From positions 62,001 to 126,000 of the forward strand of contig CAVTOY010000005.1 in the NCBI GenBank assembly GCA_963736445.1: a stretch of DNA of 64,000 bases, written 5' to 3'. Position numbers and translations under genes: made by a program. Numbering within the stretch: position 1 is the stretch's first letter; every line of letters begins with the position of its first letter. Positions 36,159-44,430 of the stretch are shown here, piece by piece. The notes below the pieces were generated by a model. The model made no database searches. It was given only the letters and a program-made list of their open reading frames with translations, and was not told where the DNA came from. This DNA comes from Thiosocius sp963736445. GTDB lineage: Bacteria; Pseudomonadota; Gammaproteobacteria; Chromatiales; Chromatiaceae.

Positions 36159-37706
36159 CTACAGCTGTCGCCAGGCGTAGCCGTCGGTGTCGATTAATCG
36201 ATCGGCCTCCACCGGCCCCCAGGTGCCGGCCGGATACTCGGGCAACCAGCGCTCGCCGCTCGCGGACCAGGCGTCGAGAATGGGTTGAATCCACTGCCAG
36301 GACGCCTCGACGGCATCGTCGCGCATGAACAGCGTCGCATCGCCGGCCATTACGTCCAGCAGCAAACGTTCGTAGGCCTCGGGGGACTGGTCACCGAAGG
36401 TCGATCCGTAGCGAAAATCCATTTTGACCGGATAGATCTTGACCTTGGGTCCGGGCAGCTTGGTGCCGATACGCAACGCCAGGCCCTCGTCCGGCTGAAT
36501 CCGCAGCGCCAGGACGTTCGGTTCCAGCGGGTGATCGGTGTCGGTATTGAACAACATGTGCGGAACGGCCTTGAACTGCACCGCTACCTCGCTGACCCGC
36601 TTTGGCAGTGCCTTGCCGGTGCGAATATAGATTGGGACACCGGCCCAGCGCCAGTTATCGATGAACAGGCGCAGCGCGACAAAGGTCTCGGTCGTCGAGT
36701 CCGCGGCCACGCGGTCCTCGCGCCGATAGCCGGGCGCGTCCTTGCCTTGATAGAAACCGGAGGCATACTGCGCCCGCACGACGTGCTGCTCCACCTCCCC
36801 GGGCCGCAGCAGACGCAGGCATTGGAGGAGATCCAGGCGCCGATCACGAATGACATCTGCCTGCATGCTCCACGGCGGCTCCATCGCCACCAGCGATAGC
36901 AGCTGCAGGATGTGGTTCTGCACCATATCGCGCAACGCCCCGGCGGATTCATAGTAGCCACTGCGGGTTCCGACACCCTCGGCCTCGGCGACAGTGATCT
37001 GAACGTGTTCGATGTGTTTCGAATTCCACAGGGGCTCGAAGATGGAATTGCCAAAGCGCATCGCGAGGATGTTCTGTACGGTCTCCTTGCCGAGGTAGTG
37101 ATCGATACGATACAGCTGGTGTTCGGCGAAGCATGTCTGCATCGCCTGGTTGACGTCGCGTGCACTCTGCAGATCACGCCCGATGGGCTTCTCTACGATC
37201 AGGCGGGAGAACGGCAGGTCCTGATCCGCCGGCACGACCAGGCCGCCGTCCTTCAGGCCGTGGACACAGCTCTCGATGAACGTCGGCGGAATCGCGAGGT
37301 AAAAGACCCGGTTGCCGGAGATACCGAAATGCGGCTCCAGTTCCTCCAGCCGCGCCCTCAACCCTACATACGCAGTCGCCTCACTGAAATCTCCGGTTTG
37401 ATAAAACAGGTGTTCTGCGAATTCCTGCCAATCCTCTTCGCTCAATGGGCGACGTGAAAAGCGCTCGATACCCTCGCGTGCAAATTCGCGGAATGCGTCA
37501 TCGCTCATTTCATCGATGGCGAATCCGACGACCGCAAACTGGGTCGGCAGCAGACCGTCCAGCGCAAGATTGTAGAGCGCGGGGATCAGTTTACGGCGTG
37601 ACAGGTCACCGGCACCGCCGAAGATCACGATCGTGCAGGCCTGCGGGAAAAGCTCCTGGCTCCCACCCGCAATCAACGGGTTCGGATCGGCGGGTGATTC
37701 TTTCAT
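36159..37706 (-). CDS. zwf: Glucose-6-phosphate 1-dehydrogenase
   Basis: The 515-residue protein has the NADP-binding start TIVIFGGAGDLSRRKLIPALYN and the active-site motif RIDHYLGKETVQNILAMRF (His-Tyr-Leu-Gly-Lys-Glu). It makes 6-phosphogluconolactone and NADPH, the first step of the oxidative pentose phosphate pathway. Its ATG overlaps the gnd stop (ATGA). Full length for the family. No 6-phosphogluconolactonase gene is adjacent. Confidence 0.97.
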   Translation of the reverse strand: MKESPADPNPLIAGGSQELFPQACTIVIFGGAGDLSRRKLIPALYNLALDGLLPTQFAVVGFAIDEMSDDAFREFAREGIERFSRRPLSEEDWQEFAEHLFYQTGDFSEATAYVGLRARLEELEPHFGISGNRVFYLAIPPTFIESCVHGLKDGGLVVPADQDLPFSRLIVEKPIGRDLQSARDVNQAMQTCFAEHQLYRIDHYLGKETVQNILAMRFGNSIFEPLWNSKHIEHVQITVAEAEGVGTRSGYYESAGALRDMVQNHILQLLSLVAMEPPWSMQADVIRDRRLDLLQCLRLLRPGEVEQHVVRAQYASGFYQGKDAPGYRREDRVAADSTTETFVALRLFIDNWRWAGVPIYIRTGKALPKRVSEVAVQFKAVPHMLFNTDTDHPLEPNVLALRIQPDEGLALRIGTKLPGPKVKIYPVKMDFRYGSTFGDQSPEAYERLLLDVMAGDATLFMRDDAVEASWQWIQPILDAWSASGERWLPEYPAGTWGPVEADRLIDTDGYAWRQL

Positions 37707-38689
37707 GGGGTCTTGCCAGCCTCCTGATGGCCGCCGAACTGTTTGCGCATCGCAGACAGCAACTTGTCGGCAAAACTGGCCTCTTGGCGGGACCGGAAGC
37801 GCGCGTACAGCGCCGCCGTCAACACATGCGCGGGGACTGCCTCATCGATCGCGGCCTGTACGGTCCAGCGGCCCTCGCCAGAGTCTGAGACCCGACCGCT
37901 GAACCCGGCCAGGTTCGGATCCTCACTCAGGGCGATCGCCGTCAGATCCAAAAGCCAGGAGCTGACCACACTACCCCGGCGCCACAACTCGGCGATATCC
38001 GGTAGATTGAGGTCGTAGCGGATATCTTCCGGCAGGCCCTCGGACGCGGCGTTGCGGAAGATATCGAAGCCCTCCGCATAGGCCTGCATCAGGCCGTATT
38101 CGATACCGTTATGGACCATCTTCACGAAATGCCCCGCACCCACGGGACCGCAGTGCAAAAAGCCCCGTTCTGCAGCAGAAGGCGTTTGGCCGTCGCGGCC
38201 AGGGGTACGCTCGATGCTGCCCAAACCGGGCGCCAGCGTCACAAACAGGGGTTCGAGTCGATCGACGGCCTCCTTCGCACCCCCGATCATCAGACAGTAA
38301 CCGCGTTCACGCCCCCAAACGCCACCGCTGGTGCCGACGTCCACATAAGCGATGCCCTTGGCGGCTACCTCCTTGGCGCGCCTGACATCGTCTTTGAAAT
38401 AGCTGTTGCCGCCGTCGATGATCGTGTCGCCGGGCGAGAATCGCTCGCGCAGTTGGCCCACGACGGACTCGGTTGGCGCGCCATCGGGGACCATGCACCA
38501 GGCCACTCGCGGCGGTTCCAGCCAGCTGATGAACTCGTCGAACGACGTCGTAGCCCGAAAGCCGTCGCGCGTCATTGCCGCCGCGTTGCCCTGATCGAGA
38601 TCGTAACCGAGGCACTCGTGGCCACCATCAGACAGACGCCGGGCCATATTGGCGCCCATGCGCCCAAGACCGATCATGCCGATACGCAT
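37703..38689 (-). CDS. gnd: 6-phosphogluconate dehydrogenase, short decarboxylating form
   Basis: The 328-residue protein from the ATG at 38689 (TGGAG upstream) has the Rossmann start MRIGMIGLGRMGANMARRL and motifs VDVGTSGGVWGRERGYCLMIGG and VKMVHNGIEYGLMQAYAEGFD with the catalytic Lys-x-x-His-Asn. Length and sequence fit the short GndA/YqeC type, often NAD-preferring. It forms a three-gene operon with zwf and opcA. Confidence 0.95.
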   Translation of the reverse strand: MRIGMIGLGRMGANMARRLSDGGHECLGYDLDQGNAAAMTRDGFRATTSFDEFISWLEPPRVAWCMVPDGAPTESVVGQLRERFSPGDTIIDGGNSYFKDDVRRAKEVAAKGIAYVDVGTSGGVWGRERGYCLMIGGAKEAVDRLEPLFVTLAPGLGSIERTPGRDGQTPSAAERGFLHCGPVGAGHFVKMVHNGIEYGLMQAYAEGFDIFRNAASEGLPEDIRYDLNLPDIAELWRRGSVVSSWLLDLTAIALSEDPNLAGFSGRVSDSGEGRWTVQAAIDEAVPAHVLTAALYARFRSRQEASFADKLLSAMRKQFGGHQEAGKTP

Positions 38690-39086
38690 AGTGAACTCCA
38701 TTGATTGAGAAACGACGTCAGGTCGATACTTAGCTGCATGTCGCGTGCCATGGGCAGACGATGTGAAAACCGGCGCTCGCGCGGGCCAGCGGCAGGGCGC
38801 TGCACCGCTTCATTCGAATGCCTCGCGTCACGCACCAAGAAGACGCAAACCATTACCGCAGATGAGGCGCCGGAGACCGCGAAAAACGCGTGCAGCCGAT
38901 CGCTCTTGCCGATCAAGGACTCTGCCGAATGGCACTTGGTGAGCCCATCCCTGAGGAATGTGGGGGCGCTCCGGGGGGTTCGAGCCGAGGGCGTCTGCAG
39001 CAAGGATGCTGCAGTCGAGCCTCCAGGGACGGATCCACGGCGTCCCTCGGCTCGAATCCGCCGGGGCGCAAGTCCTTTCCAAGGGG
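38690..39086. other. Intergenic region before the gnd operon
   Basis: About 400 nt between the moaA stop and gnd. It contains the nested hairpin element at 38979-39056 and no gene I can support; the 134-codon plus-strand frame (38705-39109) runs through that element and has no ribosome site. Confidence 0.5.
38979..39056. repeat. REP-like nested hairpin element
   Basis: TTCGAGCCGAGGG (38979-38991) pairs perfectly with CCCTCGGCTCGAA (39044-39056). Inside are a perfect 8-bp hairpin, CTGCAGCA-AGGA-TGCTGCAG (38995-39014), and GGGACG/CGTCCC (39026-39046). The result is a cloverleaf-like fold. It resembles intergenic REP-type repeats of gammaproteobacteria and may end the long cox transcript. Confidence 0.6.
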
Positions 39087-40080
39087 TCAGCCGCCGGTGT
39101 GGCTCATGAACCGGACGATCTTTTCCGGCATCTCGCGAAACTCGTGTCGCTGGGGTTTGCGCGTAATCGCCTCAAGCACCGCGCCGCGCAGGGCCTCATC
39201 GGAGGCCTCGTTGCGCAGCAGCTCGCGAAACTCATAGCGATGATCGTTGCCGAGACACAGATACATGGTGCCATCCACGGCCAAGCGAACACGATTGCAG
39301 GTCTCGCAGAAGTGCTGCGATAGCGGCGTGATAAAACCAATACTGAAATGTCCGTCAGGGCTTTGCAGATACCGCGCCGGACCAGCGCCGGGGACCACGC
39401 CGTCGACCAGACCAAAGCGGGTTTGAAGACGCTGCTTGATCGGCTGTAGATCGACGAAACCGGCGTTCCGCCCGGTGTCGCCCATCGGCATCACTTCAAT
39501 CAAGCGCAACACGAAATTGTTGGCCATGCAGTAATCGACCATCTGGTCGAGTTCTGCCTCGGTGGTTTCCTGCATCATCACCATGTTGATCTTGATCGGA
39601 CTGAAACCGAGACCACTTGGCGACTTGCAGGCCCTCGAGCACTTGCGGCAGGCAGTCTCGACCGGTGATCTGTGCAAAGCGCTCCAGGATCCAGCGTGTC
39701 GAGGCTGATATTCAAACGATCGACACCTGCTTCGCGTGCAAGCGCTGCAGCGTGCACAGAAAGTCGCGTCGCGTTGGTACTCAGCGAGAGATCGGTAATG
39801 CCCGGAGATGGCGTTGATTCTTGCGATCAGCTTGGCGAGATCCTTGCGGACCAGCGGTTCGCCACCGGTAATGCGAATTTTGCGAAGCCCAAGCGACGCC
39901 ATCGCGCCCATCAGTCGCTCGATCTCGTCGAAGCGCAGCCAGTTGGGTGGCTCTTCGAAGCCCTTGAAGCCCTTTGGGCATGCAGTAGTTGCAGCGCAGG
40001 TCGCATCGGTCGGTGACCGACAGGCGCAAATATTCGACCGTGCGGCCAAAGGGGTCGATCAGATCTGTGTCGCTAATCAC
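39087..40080 (-). pseudogene. moaA: moaA (GTP 3',8-cyclase), broken by several frameshifts
   Basis: The start is a GTG with GGGAG 9 nt upstream. The N-terminal frame reads to the radical-SAM motif CDLRCNYCMPKG, then needs a one-base shift at a G run (about 39970-39972) to reach GFEEPPNWLRFDEIERLMGA. More single-base extras are needed near 39802 (GGG for GG before ITDLSLSTNATRL), near 39688 and near 39615 to reach SPIKINMVMM. After that the frame is intact through the C-terminal FeS region HFCETCNRVRLAVDG to GG at the end. MoaA makes the cyclic pterin of the molybdenum cofactor. The shifts look like one-base insertions, so sequence error is possible; the family assignment itself is firm. Confidence 0.85.
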
Positions 40081-40167
40081 TTGGCATCTCCCGGAGATTC
40101 AACGCCGTCGCAAACCGGATGGGCATAGACGCGCGCCCGGACCTGGCAGTGCGTCATTGGCAGGTGC

Positions 40168-40602
40168 TCAGACGGCATCAAGGGCATCGGCCAGCGCCTC
40201 CCAGGACAACAGCACACAGCGCCGCCGCGCCGGATACTCGCGCACCGCGGACAGCGCCTGCAGGTCCGCTGGAGGAGCGGCCAGGCCCTCGCCCTCGCCC
40301 TGCTGAAACCAGTGCTGCATGTTCTCGCACAAATGCCGGGCATCGTCCACACTTTGACCGTTGACCGCCTCGGTCATCATGGACGAGGAGGCGATGCACA
40401 CCGAGCAGCCGCGACCGCGAAACTTGACCTCCCGCAGCACCTCGCCATCCAGGTACAGACCCACCTCGATTTCATCACCACAACGCGGGTTGGCGCCACG
40501 GCGCACGATATTGGCGTCCTTCAGTTCACTGTCGCACTTGTTGTGTGGCTGGCGATAGTGGTGCAGCAGGATGTCTTTGTACAGGCTGTGGTCCACGATC
40601 AA
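40168..40602 (-). CDS. sufU: SufU-like iron-sulfur scaffold / sulfur acceptor
   Basis: The 144-residue protein has Cys41 and Asp43 (NPRCGDE), Cys66 (GRGCSVC) and Cys129 (RRRCVLLSW), the zinc- and sulfur-binding set of SufU. The spacing with the insert before the last Cys is of the SufU rather than IscU type. It starts at a TTG that overlaps the sufS stop (TTGA); a GTG at 40596 is an alternative. It would take persulfide from SufS. Its place at the end of the cox operon suggests service to CO dehydrogenase or cofactor genes rather than general FeS assembly. Confidence 0.88.
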   Translation of the reverse strand: MIVDHSLYKDILLHHYRQPHNKCDSELKDANIVRRGANPRCGDEIEVGLYLDGEVLREVKFRGRGCSVCIASSSMMTEAVNGQSVDDARHLCENMQHWFQQGEGEGLAAPPADLQALSAVREYPARRRCVLLSWEALADALDAV

Positions 40603-41867
40603 GAGGGCTCCGGGGAAAACACGCGGCCGGCGGCATCCAGTGCGGCGACCAGGGCATTCACATCGTCCTGGTCGTTATAGACGCCAAAGCTGGCGCGTGC
40701 GGTGGCGACAATCCCGAGTTGCCGCAGCAGCGGCTGGGCACAGTGATGGCCGGCGCGAATCGCCACGCCGCGCTCGCCGGCGATCTGCGCCAGGTCGTGA
40801 GGATGCACCCCCTCCATCGTGAACGACAGGATCGCCGAGGACTCCGGCGTGCTGAGCAGACGCAGGCCAGGCAGTGCGCCGAGGGACATCGCGGCGACGT
40901 GGGTCAGTGCTTCGACATGGCGGCGTACGCGCTCGCGGTCCAGGCCGTCGAGATAACGGGCCGCTGCGGCAAAGCCGGCCGCGCCCGGCAGATTCGGCGA
41001 TCCGGCTTCGAACCGTGCCGGTCCTGCAGACCAGTGACTCGGCGCGTTGCCCTCGCCCACCTCGTCGACCATGCCGCCCCCCAGAAGCAGCGGCTGCATC
41101 TCCGCCAGGTGCTCTTCGCGCGCATACAGCAGGCCGATGCCGGCCGGACCGTACATCTTGTGCGCCGAGAAAGTGAGGAAGTCGCAGCCGAGCGCGGCGA
41201 TGTCGAGCGTCAGGTGCGATACCGACTGCGCGGCATCGACCAGAACCGGGATGGCGTTGGCGCGCGCCTCGGCGCACAGCTGCTGGATCGGGTTCTCGAT
41301 ACCGAGAACGTTGGAGACATGGCAGACCGCGATCAGGCGGGTGCGCGACCCGAACAGCTCTGGCGTCCCGGCGAGGTCGAGATGACCGTCCTCGTCCAGC
41401 TCGATGATGCCCAACTCGGCGCCGCGCTGCTGGCAGATACGCTGCCAGGGCAGATAGTTCGCATGGTGTTCCATGCGGCTGACCCAGATCCGATCGCCCG
41501 GCTGCAGGCGCGGGAGCGCCCAACCGACCGCGACCATATTGATCGCCTCAGTGGCCGACCGCGTGAAGACCAGCCGATCGGCCGATTCCGCGCCGATGAA
41601 ATCGGCCAGGGTCTGGCGCGATTGCTCGTAGCGTGCGGTGGCCGCCTCGGCCAGCGGATACAGTCCACGGTGTATGGGGCCATATGTCTGCGCGTAGCAG
41701 TCGCTGATGGCGTCGATGACCGCCTGCGGCTTATGCGTGGTCGCGGCGTTGTCGAGGTAGTGCAGACCGCAGGCCAGCGGGGCATCGCGCAGCAGCGGGA
41801 AATCCTGCTTCACCTCCACGGTGTTCAGGCGGTCCGCTGCCATGCTGGTTTGCACTGCCGCCGTCAC
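40599..41867 (-). CDS. sufS: SufS-type cysteine desulfurase
   Basis: The 422-residue PLP enzyme has the cofactor Lys in FSAHKMYGP and the active-site Cys in RAGHHCAQPLL, both class II (SufS/CsdA) marks. It makes a persulfide from cysteine. It starts at a GTG with GAGG 5 nt upstream, 6 nt after the xdhC stop; an ATG eight codons later is possible. In this operon it may supply the bridging sulfide of the Mo-S-Cu site of CO dehydrogenase; that is inference. Confidence 0.93.
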   Translation of the reverse strand: MTAAVQTSMAADRLNTVEVKQDFPLLRDAPLACGLHYLDNAATTHKPQAVIDAISDCYAQTYGPIHRGLYPLAEAATARYEQSRQTLADFIGAESADRLVFTRSATEAINMVAVGWALPRLQPGDRIWVSRMEHHANYLPWQRICQQRGAELGIIELDEDGHLDLAGTPELFGSRTRLIAVCHVSNVLGIENPIQQLCAEARANAIPVLVDAAQSVSHLTLDIAALGCDFLTFSAHKMYGPAGIGLLYAREEHLAEMQPLLLGGGMVDEVGEGNAPSHWSAGPARFEAGSPNLPGAAGFAAAARYLDGLDRERVRRHVEALTHVAAMSLGALPGLRLLSTPESSAILSFTMEGVHPHDLAQIAGERGVAIRAGHHCAQPLLRQLGIVATARASFGVYNDQDDVNALVAALDAAGRVFSPEPS

Positions 41868-41873
41868 GCCGCC

Positions 41874-42692
41874 TCAGCTCCCGGCAGCGCGCAGGCGGCG
41901 CTGCTCCTGCGGCTTGTCGCGCATGCGCATCCCACTGCCGCCGCGCCGCAGCAGCGTGATCTCGCTGATCACACACAGCGCTATCTCCTCCGGGGTGCGC
42001 GCCCCGAGATCCAGCCCGGACGGCGCCATCACCCGGGCGATGTCCGCCTCGCTGAAACCCTCCTCGCGCAGGTAGTCCATCACCAGACCTGCGCGTTTGC
42101 GACTGGCGATCAGCGCGATATAGCCGGCTCGTGAAGCCAGCGCCTTCTTCATCGATTCATGGTCGCCCTTGTGCTGCGTGGCAATCACAACGTAGTCGCC
42201 GGCGGCCGGCGTCAGCTGATCGTAATCCAGGTCATCGCGTATCAGGCGACTGGCACCGGGGTATCTGTCCCAGTCGACACCCGGGTCGTTGACGATCACC
42301 TGCAGGCCGAGCAGATCACCGAGGATGCACAGCGACTCGGCGACCCGACCGTGGCCCATGATCCACAGACAGGGCCGCGGCAGAACCGGCTCGACGTAGA
42401 CCCGCATGCTGCCGCCGCAGGGCATGCCGGCACCCAACATCTCATCGTCGAGGTCGATGTCGAGCATCGCGGTTTCGCCGCTGCGAATGCACTCCAGGGC
42501 CTTCTCGCAGGTGCCCGACTCGGCACAGCCGCCGCCGACCCAGCCGGCGACCACGCGACCCTCGTGGTCGATCACCGCCTTGGAGGCGGTCTTCGCCGAC
42601 ACCGAACCGATCGTCTCGACGACGGTCGCCACCGCGAAGGGCAGCCCGCTGCGCTGCAGATCCAGGATGACGTCGTTGATGTCTCTTGCCAT
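41874..42692 (-). CDS. XdhC/CoxI family cofactor-maturation protein
   Basis: The 272-residue protein shows the XdhC N-terminal domain (VATVVETIGSVSAKTASKAVI, GWVGGGCAESGT) and Rossmann C-terminal domain (ATQHKGDHESMKKALASRAGYIALIASRKRA). XdhC proteins bind molybdenum cofactor and promote its sulfuration and insertion into xanthine-oxidase-family enzymes. It is the second XdhC homologue in the operon and lacks the C-terminal extension of the first. Confidence 0.9.
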   Translation of the reverse strand: MARDINDVILDLQRSGLPFAVATVVETIGSVSAKTASKAVIDHEGRVVAGWVGGGCAESGTCEKALECIRSGETAMLDIDLDDEMLGAGMPCGGSMRVYVEPVLPRPCLWIMGHGRVAESLCILGDLLGLQVIVNDPGVDWDRYPGASRLIRDDLDYDQLTPAAGDYVVIATQHKGDHESMKKALASRAGYIALIASRKRAGLVMDYLREEGFSEADIARVMAPSGLDLGARTPEEIALCVISEITLLRRGGSGMRMRDKPQEQRRLRAAGS

Positions 42693-42702
42693 GACGCGCC
42701 TC

Positions 42703-43332
42703 TCAGCCGCAGTTGGAAATCGCTTGCGCGACGTGAGTTTCGCCCAGGCGCTGCTGCAGCTGGCGGTAGGCGTCTGGTGTGTCCAGATCGAATACGGTGT
42801 GATCGTTATCCATCTCCAGCGCGGTCACCAGCGCGGGGTTGTTCTCGATCAGGCGCTTGCAGCCGAGATTGCGGTCCCCGGCGAGGATCTGCTCGCGATG
42901 GGCATGGGCGAGCAGGATCGGGTTGCCGCGCGCGCCCTGGTAGGTCGGCACCAGCACGGACGTCGGGCAGTCGGCGAAGGCCGCGATGAGCCGCTTCAGG
43001 TCTTCCACCGCGAGCAGCGGCAGATCGGCAAGGCATACCAGCACGGCATCGCAGTCGTTGTGCAACGCGGCCATGCCGCAGAACACCGAGGTCATCTGAC
43101 CTTCGCGATAGTCGTCGTTTTGGACGATGCGCAGCCGCAGACCCTGCAGCAGCGTACTGACGCTGTCACGCTCATGACCGACGACGGCGACGACCTCCTC
43201 GAGACCGGCCTGCAGCAGTGTATCCGCGGTGCGGCGCACCAGTGCCCGACCGCCGACCGGCAGCGCTAGCTTGTTGACCGTGCCCATACGGCGCGATTCG
43301 CCGGCAGCCAGCAGGATCGCAGAGACACGCAT
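42703..43332 (-). CDS. mocA: MocA-like molybdenum cofactor nucleotidyltransferase
   Basis: The 209-residue protein begins with the nucleotidyltransferase motif ILLAAGESRRMGTVNKLALPVGG and has VCLADLPLLAVEDLKRLI and QGARGNPILLAHAHRE, typical of MocA. It would attach CMP to molybdopterin to make MCD, the cofactor form used by CO dehydrogenase. It overlaps the upstream XdhC-YHS gene by one base. Distinct from the MobA encoded near 58 kb. Confidence 0.9.
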   Translation of the reverse strand: MRVSAILLAAGESRRMGTVNKLALPVGGRALVRRTADTLLQAGLEEVVAVVGHERDSVSTLLQGLRLRIVQNDDYREGQMTSVFCGMAALHNDCDAVLVCLADLPLLAVEDLKRLIAAFADCPTSVLVPTYQGARGNPILLAHAHREQILAGDRNLGCKRLIENNPALVTALEMDNDHTVFDLDTPDAYRQLQQRLGETHVAQAISNCG

Positions 43333-44429
43333 CAGGAGGCCACCCGCGCGGACAGGTACTGCAGCGGGTCCTTCTCGAAGGCCTGCTGACAGCCGCTGCA
43401 GCAGAACCAGAAGCTCTGGCCTTCATAGGTAGCGACGAACGCGGCGCCCTCGATCTCGACCTGCATGCCACACACCGGGTCGACGCCGGTCGTTGCGCTA
43501 TCTGCCTCGCCACCGCAACAGCTGCCGGTCTGTGCAGCGGCCGCGGGGATCTCGACGTCAGCCGCACAGCAGCCGTCGGGCGCCGCGTCCTCGACGGCGT
43601 CGCTGGCCCCGGCAGACGCGACAGGCACGCCGCTGCGCTGTGCCTGGATCAGCCCCGCGAGGACCGACACCGCGATCTCCTCGGGCGTCACCGCACCGAT
43701 CTCGACACCCGCCGGGGCGCAGATCGCGTCGACCCGCACGGGATCGAGGCCGCGCGCCTTCAGGTTGGCCTTGAGTTTGTCGGCCTTGCGCGCGCTGGCG
43801 ACGAAGGCCACATAGGGACTGCCCAGCTGCAGCGCCGCCTCGAGGCCCGCCTCGTCGCGCTTGCCCTGGGTAGCCACCACCAGCAGCGGCGAAACAGGCT
43901 GCGCCAGCGGGGTCAACGCCAACCCGTCGATGATCTGCACCGCGTCCGGAAACATCTCGGCATCGGCATCGGGGAACGCCACATGCACCGCAAATCCGGC
44001 GCGATGGGCCAGCGCGCTCAGGGTCTGAGCCACCGGCGAGGCACCGATGATCAGCAGCGCCGGCCGCGCGATCACGGGGTCGATAAAGATATCCAAGGTG
44101 CCTCCACTGTGGCAGGTCATGCCGAAGTCAATGATGCCTTCCTCGACATTCGAGCCCTTGTTGGGGCTGACACGGATCAGCCGTGACTGACCGTCTTTGA
44201 GTGCCTTCTTGGCGGTGTCGAGCACGGCCGGCTGCGCGCAGCCGCCGCCGATCCAGCCGATCAGCTCGCCCTGCGCGGTGACGACAGCCTTGGCGCCCGG
44301 CTTGGCCGAGGTCGGCGACTCTGCGCGCACCACGGTCGCCAGCACGAACGGCGTCCCATTGGCCTTGAGTTCCTGCGCCTTGTCCAGCACTGCATCGCTA
44401 TGCACCATGGTCGTTCCCTTTGTCTCCAT
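43332..44429 (-). CDS. coxF: XdhC/CoxF-like protein fused to a C-terminal YHS domain
   Basis: The 365-residue protein has the XdhC fold (LATVVRAESPTSAKPGAKAVV, GWIGGGCAQPAVLDTAKKAL, then a Rossmann half). A linker of about 60 residues contains the Cys pairs DGCCAAD and GSCCGGE, and the end is a YHS metal-binding domain (DPVCGMQVEIEGAAF...FCCSGCQQAFEKDP, about residues 318-360). The start may be at 44408, where AAGGGA stands before the ATG. The XdhC part should act on the cofactor; the Cys-rich YHS tail could carry Cu(I) for the Mo-S-Cu site. The copper role is inference. Confidence 0.85.
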   Translation of the reverse strand: METKGTTMVHSDAVLDKAQELKANGTPFVLATVVRAESPTSAKPGAKAVVTAQGELIGWIGGGCAQPAVLDTAKKALKDGQSRLIRVSPNKGSNVEEGIIDFGMTCHSGGTLDIFIDPVIARPALLIIGASPVAQTLSALAHRAGFAVHVAFPDADAEMFPDAVQIIDGLALTPLAQPVSPLLVVATQGKRDEAGLEAALQLGSPYVAFVASARKADKLKANLKARGLDPVRVDAICAPAGVEIGAVTPEEIAVSVLAGLIQAQRSGVPVASAGASDAVEDAAPDGCCAADVEIPAAAAQTGSCCGGEADSATTGVDPVCGMQVEIEGAAFVATYEGQSFWFCCSGCQQAFEKDPLQYLSARVAS

Positions 44430-44430
44430 C

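Noticed and set aside
38705..39109. A 134-codon plus-strand frame upstream of gnd
   Set aside because: It runs through the palindromic element and has no ribosome site.
40545..42134. A 529-codon plus-strand frame over sufS and xdhC
   Set aside because: Shadow of two clear genes on the other strand.
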